A DNA stretch of 20,615 bases from DASTQL01 sp035761805. Its GTDB lineage: Bacteria; Actinomycetota; Actinomycetes; Jiangellales; Jiangellaceae. Made by a program: the position numbers and the translations under genes. Location of the stretch: NCBI GenBank assembly GCA_035761805.1, contig DASTQL010000098.1, positions 1 through 20,615 of the forward strand, written 5' to 3'. The number at the start of each line of letters is the position of its first letter. Within the stretch, counting starts at the first letter, position 1. The notes under the pieces are model-generated. The model worked only from the letters and a program-made list of their open reading frames with translations. It was not told the origin of the DNA and searched no databases. Shown piece after piece: positions 12,802 to 19,363 of the stretch.

Positions 12802-14307
12802 CTACGGCTGGGCCACGCGGACGGTGCGCAAGGCGGGGTCGGCCGTGCCGTGCACGTGTGCCCCGGCAGCCAGGACCTCGGCGAGGTAGTCGACCGCCTC
12901 GGCCGTGACGACCTCCCCGGGCGCGATCACAGGGATCCCGGGCGGGTAGGTCGTGACCAGCTCGGCGCAGACCTCGCCCACCGCCTCGCGGAGCGCCACC
13001 GACCGCGATGCGCCCAGGAAGGCTTGTCGGGGCGTCAGCGGCGCCGGCCCGGGCACCGGCAGCGACCCCAGCCGTGCGACACGTGCCCGCAGCCGCCGGA
13101 CCTGCGCGGCGCCCGGCCTCGGCGTGAGCGGCACCAGCCTGCGGAAGCCGGCGGTCAGCGACGTGATCGTCGCCTCGTCGTCACCGATCCCCACGACCAG
13201 GTAGACGCTGGTGAGGTCGCCCCCCTCCGGCGCGATTCCGCACGCCGAGCGCAGCAGCGCATCGGCGCGGTGACCGGTGAGACCGAGGCCGGTGACGTCG
13301 ACGGACAGCTTGAGCGGGTCCAGCCGGACGCCGAGCTCGTCGGCCCCGAACACCCGGAGGCCGGGGAGCGCCGACAGGGCCCGCCGGGCCGCCTCGGCCA
13401 GCGTGACGGCGCGCTCCACGAGGCGGGTCCCGTCCACGGCGAGGTCCCGGCGGGCCGCGTCCACCGACGCCAGCAGCGGGAGCAGCGGGCTCGTGGTCTG
13501 GGTCATCCGCACCACCGCGTCGAGCCGGTCGCCGTCCACCGACGGCCCGGCCAGCAGGAGCGCGCCCGAGCTCAGTGCGGGGAGCAGCTTGTGCACCGAG
13601 GTGACGGCCCCGTCGGCGCCGGCGGCGATGGCGTGGGCCGGCAGATCCGGGTGGAAGGCCAGGTGTGGGCCCCACGCCTCGTCCACGTAGGCAACCGCGC
13701 CCGCGGCGTGCGCCGCCGCGCAGATCGCGGCGGTGTCCGAGCAGACTCCCGGGTACGAAGGGGACACCACCGACACCAGGCGTGTGCCGGGGTGGGCGCC
13801 CAGGGCGGCGGCGACGTCCGCGGGGTCGATACCCAGGCCGGTGCCGAGATCGGCGTGCACCCGCGGGGCCACGTAGACCGGGCGCGCCCCCGTGAGCACC
13901 AGACCCGTCAACGTCGAGGTGTGCAGCGTACGGGACACCACGGCCGTGTCCCCGTCACGCAGGTGGGCGAGCAGGAAGGCGTGGTTGCCGCTGGTCGAGC
14001 CGTTGCCGAGGACGTAGGCGCGGTGCGCTCCCCAGGCGCCTGCCGCCAGCGACTCCGCTGCCCGGCGGGCCCGGTCGTACGCGCCGGTCTCGAGCCACAC
14101 GTCCGATGCGAGGACGGCGTCCCCCACGGTCGCGCGCAGGTCGGTCGAGACGCCGCGCCCGCGCTTGTGCCCGGGGCAGTGGAAGGCGGCGCCGTCGTAC
14201 GCGCGGACCGCGTCCAGCAGCGGAGTCGCCGCCTGCTCGTCGGTCTCGACCGTGCTCGGTTTCGCTGCCCGGCGCCTCGCCACGGGCAGCGTCAGTACCT
14301 GTGCCAC
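12802..14307 (-). CDS. Orn/Lys/Arg decarboxylase family, fold-type I PLP enzyme
   Basis: A 501-residue protein matching the short actinobacterial/Gram-positive form of the Orn/Lys/Arg decarboxylase family. Visible signatures are AFHCPGHKRGRG (about 41-52), YVLGNGSTSGNHAFLLA (about 98-114), YVDEAWGPHLAFHP (207-220, D209 for the PLP pyridine nitrogen) and SVHKLLPALSSG with K240 as the Schiff-base lysine. The C-terminal domain includes LVTTYPPGIPVIAPGE (about 456-471). It should convert lysine, ornithine or arginine to the diamine or agmatine, releasing CO2. Which amino acid it uses cannot be decided from sequence. GTG 14307 has GGGAGG 5 nt upstream. It diverges from the ROK kinase across 94 nt, and a flavin monooxygenase gene follows. 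Confidence 0.92.
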   Translation of the reverse strand: MAQVLTLPVARRRAAKPSTVETDEQAATPLLDAVRAYDGAAFHCPGHKRGRGVSTDLRATVGDAVLASDVWLETGAYDRARRAAESLAAGAWGAHRAYVLGNGSTSGNHAFLLAHLRDGDTAVVSRTLHTSTLTGLVLTGARPVYVAPRVHADLGTGLGIDPADVAAALGAHPGTRLVSVVSPSYPGVCSDTAAICAAAHAAGAVAYVDEAWGPHLAFHPDLPAHAIAAGADGAVTSVHKLLPALSSGALLLAGPSVDGDRLDAVVRMTQTTSPLLPLLASVDAARRDLAVDGTRLVERAVTLAEAARRALSALPGLRVFGADELGVRLDPLKLSVDVTGLGLTGHRADALLRSACGIAPEGGDLTSVYLVVGIGDDEATITSLTAGFRRLVPLTPRPGAAQVRRLRARVARLGSLPVPGPAPLTPRQAFLGASRSVALREAVGEVCAELVTTYPPGIPVIAPGEVVTAEAVDYLAEVLAAGAHVHGTADPALRTVRVAQP

Positions 14308-14325
14308 GACGACCTCCCCTTCGCC

Positions 14326-14362
14326 CCGACCCCCGCGGGGAGGAGGCACGGGAGGGGGTCGG
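14326..14362. repeat. 9-bp inverted repeat in the decarboxylase leader
   Basis: CCGACCCCC (14326-14334) and GGGGGTCGG (14354-14362) are perfect complements 19 nt apart, and CCCCGCGGGG (14331-14340) is an internal palindrome. They lie between the divergent decarboxylase and ROK genes. It could be an operator or an mRNA hairpin in the decarboxylase leader, just upstream of its ribosome site. It may also be chance in a G/C-rich stretch. Confidence 0.4.
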
Positions 14363-14389
14363 TGATACCCCTGCACGGCGGGGCGCGGC

Positions 14390-14401
14390 CATACTGCCGC
14401 C
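14390..14401 (+). promoter_or_regulatory. leaderless-type -10 (CATACT) before the ROK kinase
   Basis: CATACT at 14390-14395 is followed by 6 nt and ATG 14402, with no Shine-Dalgarno. The same hexamer appears as the -10 candidate of the GntR gene. Confidence 0.45.
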
Positions 14402-15514
14402 ATGTCCCCGACCCGGACGCGTGCGGTGCCGTCGATCCTGCGCCGCACCATCGGCATCGACATCGGGGGGACGAAGGTGGCCGCCGGGGTGGTCGACGCG
14501 GAGGGGCGCATCCTGGACCGGGCCCGCCGGGAGACGCCCGACAAGACCAAGAGTCCCTCGGTGGTGGAGGACACCATCGCCGAGGTCGTCCGCGAGCTCA
14601 GCGCCCGACACGACGTCGTCGCCGTGGGGATCGGCGCCGCGGGCTTCGTCGACGGCACCCAGTCCCACGTGCTCTTCGCGCCTCACCTGGCCTGGCGCAA
14701 CGAGCCCCTGCGGGAAGCGGTGCACCGTCGGACCGGCCTCCCGGTGGTGGTCGACAACGACGCGAACGCCGCGGCCTGGGCGGAGTGCCGCTTCGGCGCC
14801 GCCCAGGGGGAGTCGCACGTCGTGTGCGTGACCCTCGGGACCGGGATCGGGGGCGGGCTGGTGCTCGACGGCGTCCTGCACCGCGGCCGCTTCGGCGTCG
14901 CCGGGGAGTGGGGTCACATGATCACCGTGCCGGGGGGCCACCGGTGCGAGTGCGGCAACCGTGGCTGCTGGGAGCAGTACGCGAGCGGCAACGCGCTGGT
15001 CCGCGAGGCGCGGGAGATGGTCGCGGCCGACTCGCCGGTCGCGCACCGGCTGGCCGAGGCGTGCGGAGGCGACCCGCTGCGGATCACCGGCCCGATGGTC
15101 AGCCAGCTCGCCCGGGAGGGGGATCCCGCGGCCGTCGAGCTGCTGGAGGAGGTGGGGCAGTGGCTGGGGACCGGCCTGGCCAACCTGGCGGCGGCCCTGG
15201 ACCCGGGCCTGTTCGTCATCGGTGGCGGCGTGTCCGAAGCCGGCGAGCTGCTGCTCGCGCCGGCCCGGACGTCCTTCCGGCGCACCCTGACCGGGCGCGG
15301 CTTCCGGCCCGAGGCGCGGATCGTCCGCGCCGCCCTGGGCAACGACGCGGGTCTCGTCGGTGCCGCCAACCTGGCTCGCAGCGCCCGGTTGCGCCGCCGG
15401 GACCGGGCCCGGCTGGTGACGACCCGGCTGCTGCTGCCGCGGCGACTGGACGGCGAGGTGCCGCCCGGATCCCGACGGCGGACCGGCCGGAGCTCGCGGA
15501 CCATGCCGCGCTGA
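14402..15514 (+). CDS. ROK family sugar kinase, probable glucokinase, with basic C-terminal extension
   Basis: 370 residues. The ATP phosphate-binding motif IGIDIGGTKVAAGVV starts at about residue 17. The sugar-binding and catalytic region is PVVVDNDANAAAWAE (about 114-128). The zinc-binding ROK signature is GHRCECGNRGCWEQYASG, preceded by EWGH. LGTGIGGGLVLDG and GLFVIGGGVSEAG are also typical. It should phosphorylate glucose (or a related hexose) with ATP in the cytosol. ROK glucokinases usually run to about 310-320 residues, ending near GLVGAANLA; here about 45 further residues follow, very rich in Arg (RLRRRDRARL, RRRTGRSSRTMPR). The N-terminus has about 14 extra residues. The tail may be real or a drift past an ancestral stop. 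Its stop lies 18 nt from the convergent GntR stop. Confidence 0.92.
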   Translation: MSPTRTRAVPSILRRTIGIDIGGTKVAAGVVDAEGRILDRARRETPDKTKSPSVVEDTIAEVVRELSARHDVVAVGIGAAGFVDGTQSHVLFAPHLAWRNEPLREAVHRRTGLPVVVDNDANAAAWAECRFGAAQGESHVVCVTLGTGIGGGLVLDGVLHRGRFGVAGEWGHMITVPGGHRCECGNRGCWEQYASGNALVREAREMVAADSPVAHRLAEACGGDPLRITGPMVSQLAREGDPAAVELLEEVGQWLGTGLANLAAALDPGLFVIGGGVSEAGELLLAPARTSFRRTLTGRGFRPEARIVRAALGNDAGLVGAANLARSARLRRRDRARLVTTRLLLPRRLDGEVPPGSRRRTGRSSRTMPR

Positions 15515-15539
15515 ACGTCGCCCGGGCTCGGCTCAGCGC
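15508..15539. terminator. small hairpin formed by the two convergent stop codons
   Basis: GCGCTGA (15508-15514) is perfectly complementary to TCAGCGC (15533-15539), with an 18-nt loop. The two arms contain the stop codons of the ROK kinase and of the GntR regulator. It may act as a weak bidirectional terminator. Confidence 0.5.
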
Positions 15540-16282
15540 TCGACCAGGGTGAGCGAGAAGGCGTAGCGCGACCCCCGGTAGACGTGGGTCCCGTACTCCA
15601 CGGCCCGGCCGACGTCGTCGTAGGCGGTGCGGGTCATCGTGAGCAGGGCCGCCCCGCGCGTCTCCCCGAGCAGTCGGGCCTCGGCGGCCGTGGCGTTGCG
15701 CGCGCCGATGCTCTGGTTGGCGATGCGGATGTGCACGCCGGCCGCCCGCAACAGCTCGTAGAGGCCGCGGGCCTCGAGATCGGCGGTGGTGAGGTCGATC
15801 AGGTCCGAGGGCAGGTAGTTGGTCATCAGGGCGATCGGTTCGTCGTCGGCCAGCCGTAGCCGCTGGAGGTGCACGATCGGGGACTCAGGGTCGATCCCCA
15901 GCGCCGTCGCCACGTCGTCCTCGGCGGGCCCGGTGTCGACGGCGAGCACCGTCGTCCGGGGCTGACGACCGGCGAGCACCAAGTCGTCGTAGAGGCTGCT
16001 CAGCTCCAGCGGCCGCTGCACCGAGGTCCGGACGACCTGGGTGCCGACACCCCGCTTGCGCACGAGCAGGCCGCGCTCGACGAGGTACTGGATGGCGCGG
16101 CGCATGGTGGGTCGGGACACCCCCAGCTGGTCGGCCAGGACGATCTCGTTGTCCAGCCTCGTGCCGGCCTCGATCTCACCCGACACGATCAGCCGCTGCA
16201 GCTCCTGGGCCAGCTGGAAGTAGAGGGGGACCGGACTGGTCCGGTCGACGGCGATTCCCGCCACCGCGCTCGTCGTCGCCAT
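15533..16282 (-). CDS. iolR: GntR-family regulator (HutC/UTRA type), probable repressor of inositol catabolism
   Basis: A 249-residue regulator. The N-terminal winged helix (about 15-85) contains PLYFQLAQELQRLIVSGEIEAG, LADQLGVSRPTMRRAIQYLVERGLL and the wing VRKRGVGTQVV. The C-terminal UTRA ligand domain (about 100-245) contains PESPIVHLQRLRLADDEPIALMTNYLP and YEYGTHVYRGSRYAF-like segments, which places it in the HutC subfamily. It is divergent from the iol operon, and a near-palindrome between them overlaps the operon promoter, so it probably represses the operon and releases it on binding an inositol-pathway metabolite. The C. glutamicum IolR is also GntR-type, so the symbol is assigned by analogy. 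ATG 16282 has GAGGAGG 4 nt upstream; a -10-like CATACT lies at 16306-16311. Confidence 0.88.
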   Translation of the reverse strand: MATTSAVAGIAVDRTSPVPLYFQLAQELQRLIVSGEIEAGTRLDNEIVLADQLGVSRPTMRRAIQYLVERGLLVRKRGVGTQVVRTSVQRPLELSSLYDDLVLAGRQPRTTVLAVDTGPAEDDVATALGIDPESPIVHLQRLRLADDEPIALMTNYLPSDLIDLTTADLEARGLYELLRAAGVHIRIANQSIGARNATAAEARLLGETRGAALLTMTRTAYDDVGRAVEYGTHVYRGSRYAFSLTLVER

Positions 16283-16305
16283 CGGTCCTCCTCGACCCTG
16301 GAGGC

Positions 16306-16311
16306 AGTATG
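16306..16311 (-). promoter_or_regulatory. possible -10 (CATACT) of the GntR regulator
   Basis: CATACT on the minus strand stands 23 nt before the GntR ATG and is followed by the GAGGAGG ribosome site. Its promoter would start next to the operator at 16351-16377, so autoregulation is possible. Confidence 0.4.
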
Positions 16312-16350
16312 GCACTCCACAACTCGATGCGTCTCGGCATTAGGACGTCA

Positions 16351-16377
16351 GAATGTCAGGACAAAGTCTTGACATTC
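16351..16377. promoter_or_regulatory. 27-bp near-palindromic operator of the inositol operon
   Basis: GAATGTCAGGAC (16351-16362) and GTCTTGACATTC (16366-16377) are complementary at 11 of 12 positions around AAA. Read as half-sites, the minus strand gives TGTCCTGACA (16354-16363) and the plus strand AGTCTTGACA (16365-16374). From memory the C. glutamicum IolR consensus is KGWCHTRACA; the first matches at 10 of 10 positions and the second at 9. The right arm includes the -35 box, so bound repressor would exclude RNA polymerase. Confidence 0.8.
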
Positions 16378-16398
16378 CGTTCGCATCAGGTCCACACT
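16369..16398 (+). promoter_or_regulatory. promoter of the inositol operon (-35 TTGACA, -10 CACACT)
   Basis: TTGACA (16369-16374) and CACACT (16393-16398) are 18 bp apart, giving a sigma-70-like promoter with a perfect -35. Transcription would start near 16405, leaving a leader of about 70 nt before the iolG ATG. Confidence 0.65.
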
Positions 16399-16413
16399 CC
16401 CCGGTAACACACG

Positions 16414-16452
16414 GGACACGTCCGGGACATCGGTGGACACTTCGGGCGACAC
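16414..16452 (+). repeat. four GGACA-type repeats in the iol leader
   Basis: GGACA at 16414, 16425 and 16435, and the related CGACA at 16447, recur at 11, 10 and 12 bp in the untranslated leader. GGACA also occurs within the operator (16359-16363). They could be extra regulator contacts on one helical face, or chance. Confidence 0.35.
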
Positions 16453-16473
16453 GATCGGCGAGGAGGAGGCCAC

Positions 16474-17538
16474 ATGCGGGTCGGTTTCGTGGGGCTGGGA
16501 CGCATCGGCGCCGCGCACGCGGCGGTGATCCGTGACCACCCCGACGTCGACCGGCTCGTGGTCGCCGATGCCGATCCCGACCGGGCGCGGGCCGTCGCCG
16601 AGCAGCTCCAGGCGCGGACGGAAGGCGCCACCGCGAGCTCCGTCGACGAACGCATCGCTGCGACCGAACCCGCCGATGTCACGGCCGCCCCCGACGTCCC
16701 CGCCGCCTTCACCGACGTGGACGCGCTGGTGATCGCCGCGGCGACCGCCGCCCACGCCGACCTGATCGCGGCCGGCGTCGCGGCCGGCCTCCCGACCTTC
16801 TGCGAGAAGCCGGTGGCCCCGGACGTCACCGGCCACCTGCGGGTGCTGGAGGCGGTCCGGCGCACCGGGGTCCAGGTGCACATCGGCTTCCAGCGGCGCT
16901 TCGACGCCGGCTACCTGGCCGCCCGCGGCGCCGTGATGTCGGGCGCGCTGGGGGAGGTCCGCCGCCTGCACCTGATCACCGGCGACGAGAAGCCGCCGCA
17001 CCCCGACTACATCCCCCGCTCGGGCGGACTCTGGCGCGACTGCCACGTCCACGACTTCGACATCCTCCGATTCGTGACCGGGTGCGAGGTCGACGAGGTC
17101 TACGCCGTCGGCGCCAACCGGGGCGCCGCCTTCTTCGCCGAGGCGGGCGACATCGACGAGGCGGCGGCCGTGCTCACCCTCGACGACGGCACGCTCGCCA
17201 CCCTGCAGGGCTCCCGCTACAACGGAGGCGGGCACGACGTGCGCATGGAGGTTGCCGGCACCAAGGCGACCTGGGTGGTGGGGCTGGGCGACCACGCGCC
17301 GATCGTCCCGGCCGACCCGGGCGTCCCCACCCCCGCCGGCGAGCCGTGGCCGGACTTCTGGCACCGCTTCCTCCCCGCGTACGTCGCGGAGCTCAACGCC
17401 TTCGTCGACGTGGCCCTCGGCCGCACCGCAAGCCCGTGCACGGTCGAGGAGGCCCTGGAGGCCTTCTACGTCGCGGAGGCGGCCACGCTCTCGCGTGCCG
17501 AGCACCGCCCCGTCCGGGTCGAGGAGGTGCGGGCATGA
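16474..17538 (+). CDS. iolG: inositol 2-dehydrogenase-like Gfo/Idh/MocA oxidoreductase
   Basis: A 354-residue protein with the Rossmann loop GLGRIG (7-12), the EKP motif (111-113) and the substrate-domain segment GFQRRFDAGYLAA (138-150). Family catalytic residues align as K112, D189 and H193 (SGGLWRDCHVHDFD), the Lys-Asp-His set of IolG. The expected reaction is NAD+-dependent oxidation of myo-inositol to 2-keto-myo-inositol, the first catabolic step. A paralogue acting on scyllo- or chiro-inositol (IolW/IolX-like) is possible. GAGGAGGAGG precedes ATG 16474 by about 5 nt. The stop overlaps the next start (ATGA), marking it as first gene of the iol operon. Confidence 0.88.
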   Translation: MRVGFVGLGRIGAAHAAVIRDHPDVDRLVVADADPDRARAVAEQLQARTEGATASSVDERIAATEPADVTAAPDVPAAFTDVDALVIAAATAAHADLIAAGVAAGLPTFCEKPVAPDVTGHLRVLEAVRRTGVQVHIGFQRRFDAGYLAARGAVMSGALGEVRRLHLITGDEKPPHPDYIPRSGGLWRDCHVHDFDILRFVTGCEVDEVYAVGANRGAAFFAEAGDIDEAAAVLTLDDGTLATLQGSRYNGGGHDVRMEVAGTKATWVVGLGDHAPIVPADPGVPTPAGEPWPDFWHRFLPAYVAELNAFVDVALGRTASPCTVEEALEAFYVAEAATLSRAEHRPVRVEEVRA

Positions 17539-18410
17539 CCACCGTCGCCGATCGCACCGCAGGCGCCCCGATATCCTGGGGCGTCTGCGAGGTACCCGGC
17601 TGGGGTCACCAGCTGTCCCCCTCGCGCGTGCTCGCCGAGATGCGCGACGTGGGGCTCACCGCCACCGAGTTCGGGCCGGACGGCTTCCTCCCCGACGCCC
17701 CCGAGGACAAGGCCGCGACGCTCCGCTCGTACGGCCTGACTGCGGTGGGCGGCTTCGTGCCCGTCGTCCTCCACGAGGCGGGGCACGACCCGGTTCCCGA
17801 GGTCGACCGCGCGCTCGACGGCTTCGTCGCCGCCGGCGCCGGCGTCCTCGTCCTAGCGGCAGCTACGGGCGGGGAGGGCTACGACGAGCGTCCGGCGCTC
17901 GACGACGATGCGTGGAAGCGCCTGCTGGCCAACCTCGACCGCCTCGCGGAGAGGGCCGAGGGGCGCGGCGTCCTGGCCACCCTCCACCCGCACGTCGGCA
18001 CGGTCGTCGAGACCCGCGACGAGGTCCACCGCGTGCTGGACGGCTCGTCGGTCCCGCTGACCCTGGACACCGGTCACCTGCTCATCGGCGGGACCGACCC
18101 CGCGGAGCTCACCCGCGAGGCCACCGACCGCATCGCCCACACGCACCTCAAGGACGTCGACGCCGGCCGGGCAGAGCGAGTCCGTGCGGGTGAGGTCACC
18201 TACACCGAGGCGGTACGGCAGGGGATGTACCGGCCGCTGGGCAGCGGCCACGTCGACGTCGCCGGGATCGTCGGTTCGCTGGAGGACGCCGACTACCAGG
18301 GCTGGTACGTGCTCGAGCAGGACACCGTCCTGACCGAGGCGCCGTCCGGCGAGGGCCCGGTCGCCGACGTCCGCGCCAGCATCGAGCACCTGAGAGGACT
18401 GGGCCGGTGA
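17535..18410 (+). CDS. sugar phosphate isomerase/epimerase family TIM barrel, probable inosose dehydratase or isomerase (IolE/IolI-like)
   Basis: A 291-residue xylose-isomerase-like TIM barrel. It begins near APISWGVCEVPGWGHQ and has ATEFGPDGFLP (about 43-53), TLHPHVGTVVET (about 154-165), LTLDTGHLLIGGTDP (about 176-190) and THLKDVD (about 203-209). The metal ligands of this fold usually come from Glu, Asp and His in these positions. In iol operons such proteins are 2-keto-myo-inositol dehydratase (IolE) or inosose isomerase (IolI/IolH); the N-terminus resembles actinobacterial IolE proteins I remember. ATG 17535 overlaps the iolG stop, and its own stop overlaps the iolC GTG, so it is translationally coupled on both sides. 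Confidence 0.85.
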   Translation: MTTVADRTAGAPISWGVCEVPGWGHQLSPSRVLAEMRDVGLTATEFGPDGFLPDAPEDKAATLRSYGLTAVGGFVPVVLHEAGHDPVPEVDRALDGFVAAGAGVLVLAAATGGEGYDERPALDDDAWKRLLANLDRLAERAEGRGVLATLHPHVGTVVETRDEVHRVLDGSSVPLTLDTGHLLIGGTDPAELTREATDRIAHTHLKDVDAGRAERVRAGEVTYTEAVRQGMYRPLGSGHVDVAGIVGSLEDADYQGWYVLEQDTVLTEAPSGEGPVADVRASIEHLRGLGR

Positions 18411-19363
18411 GCGCCCACGACGTGATCACGGTCGGGCGGATCAGCGTCGACGTCTACCCGCTGCAGACCGGCGTGGGGCTCGAGGACGTCGAGAGCTTCG
18501 GCAAGTTCCTCGGCGGCTCGGCCACCAACGTCGCGGTGGCAGCGGCGCGCTACGGCCACTCGGCGGCCGTCGTCACGGCGACCGGCGACGACGCCTTCGG
18601 CCGCTACCTGCACAAGGCACTGCACGGCTTCGGCGTCGACGACCGCTGGGTCGGCAGCATCCCGGGCACGCCGACCCAGGTGACCTTCTGCGAGATCTTC
18701 CCGCCGGACGACTTCCCGTTGTACTTCTACGGTCGCGACGTCCTCGCCGCGGACCTGCAGATCACTGCCGCCGACCTCGACCTCGACGCGATCCGGACGG
18801 CCGGCGTCTTCTGGGTCACGGCGACCGGCGTCTCGCGCGAGCCGAGCCGGACGGCGCACCACGCCGCCCTCGAGGCGCGTGCCCGGGCCCGGCACACCGT
18901 TCTCGACCTCGACTACCGCCCGATGTTCTGGGAGTCGCAGGAGCTGGCGCGCGAGCAGGTAGCCGCACTCCTCCCGTACGTGACGGTGGCGGTCGGCAAC
19001 CGCGAGGAGTGCGAGACGGCGGTCGGGGAGTCCGAGCCCGACCGGGCGGCCGACGCCCTGCTGGAGCGCGGGGTCGAGCTCGCGATCGTCAAGCAGGGCC
19101 CCAAAGGTGTGCTGGCCCGGACCGCCGACGAGCGGGTGGAGGTGGCGCCCTTCCCGGTCGACGTCGTCAACGGCCTCGGCGCCGGCGACGCCTTCGGGGG
19201 CGCGCTGTGTCACGGTCTGCTCAGCGGCTGGCCGCTCGAGCGGATCCTGCGCTTCGCCAACGTCGCGGGCGCGATCGTCGCATCCCGCCTGGAGTGCTCC
19301 TCGGCCATGCCGACCGAGGACGAGGTCCGGGCCCGCCTCGAGGAGGCCTGGCGTGTCCACTGA
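18407..19363 (+). CDS. iolC: 5-dehydro-2-deoxygluconokinase (PfkB family)
   Basis: A 318-residue PfkB-family kinase. The N-terminal signature includes GRISVDVYPLQTGVGLEDV and FLGGSATNVAVAAARYG (about 34-50). The C-terminal PfkB signature NGLGAGDAFGGALCHG (about 255-270) carries the catalytic Asp and anion hole. In inositol catabolism IolC phosphorylates 2-deoxy-5-keto-D-gluconate at C6 with ATP. The early VYPLQTGVGLEDVESFGKFLGG segment is characteristic of IolC rather than fructokinase or ribokinase. The GTG start overlaps the preceding stop by 4 nt (GTGA), and the next gene starts inside its end. Confidence 0.93.
   Translation: MSAHDVITVGRISVDVYPLQTGVGLEDVESFGKFLGGSATNVAVAAARYGHSAAVVTATGDDAFGRYLHKALHGFGVDDRWVGSIPGTPTQVTFCEIFPPDDFPLYFYGRDVLAADLQITAADLDLDAIRTAGVFWVTATGVSREPSRTAHHAALEARARARHTVLDLDYRPMFWESQELAREQVAALLPYVTVAVGNREECETAVGESEPDRAADALLERGVELAIVKQGPKGVLARTADERVEVAPFPVDVVNGLGAGDAFGGALCHGLLSGWPLERILRFANVAGAIVASRLECSSAMPTEDEVRARLEEAWRVH

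Noticed and set aside
12850..15552. A 900-codon open frame on the plus strand
   Set aside because: It is the antisense of the decarboxylase followed by an out-of-frame reading of the ROK kinase; composition is Arg/Gly/Pro-rich with no motif. High GC keeps such frames open.
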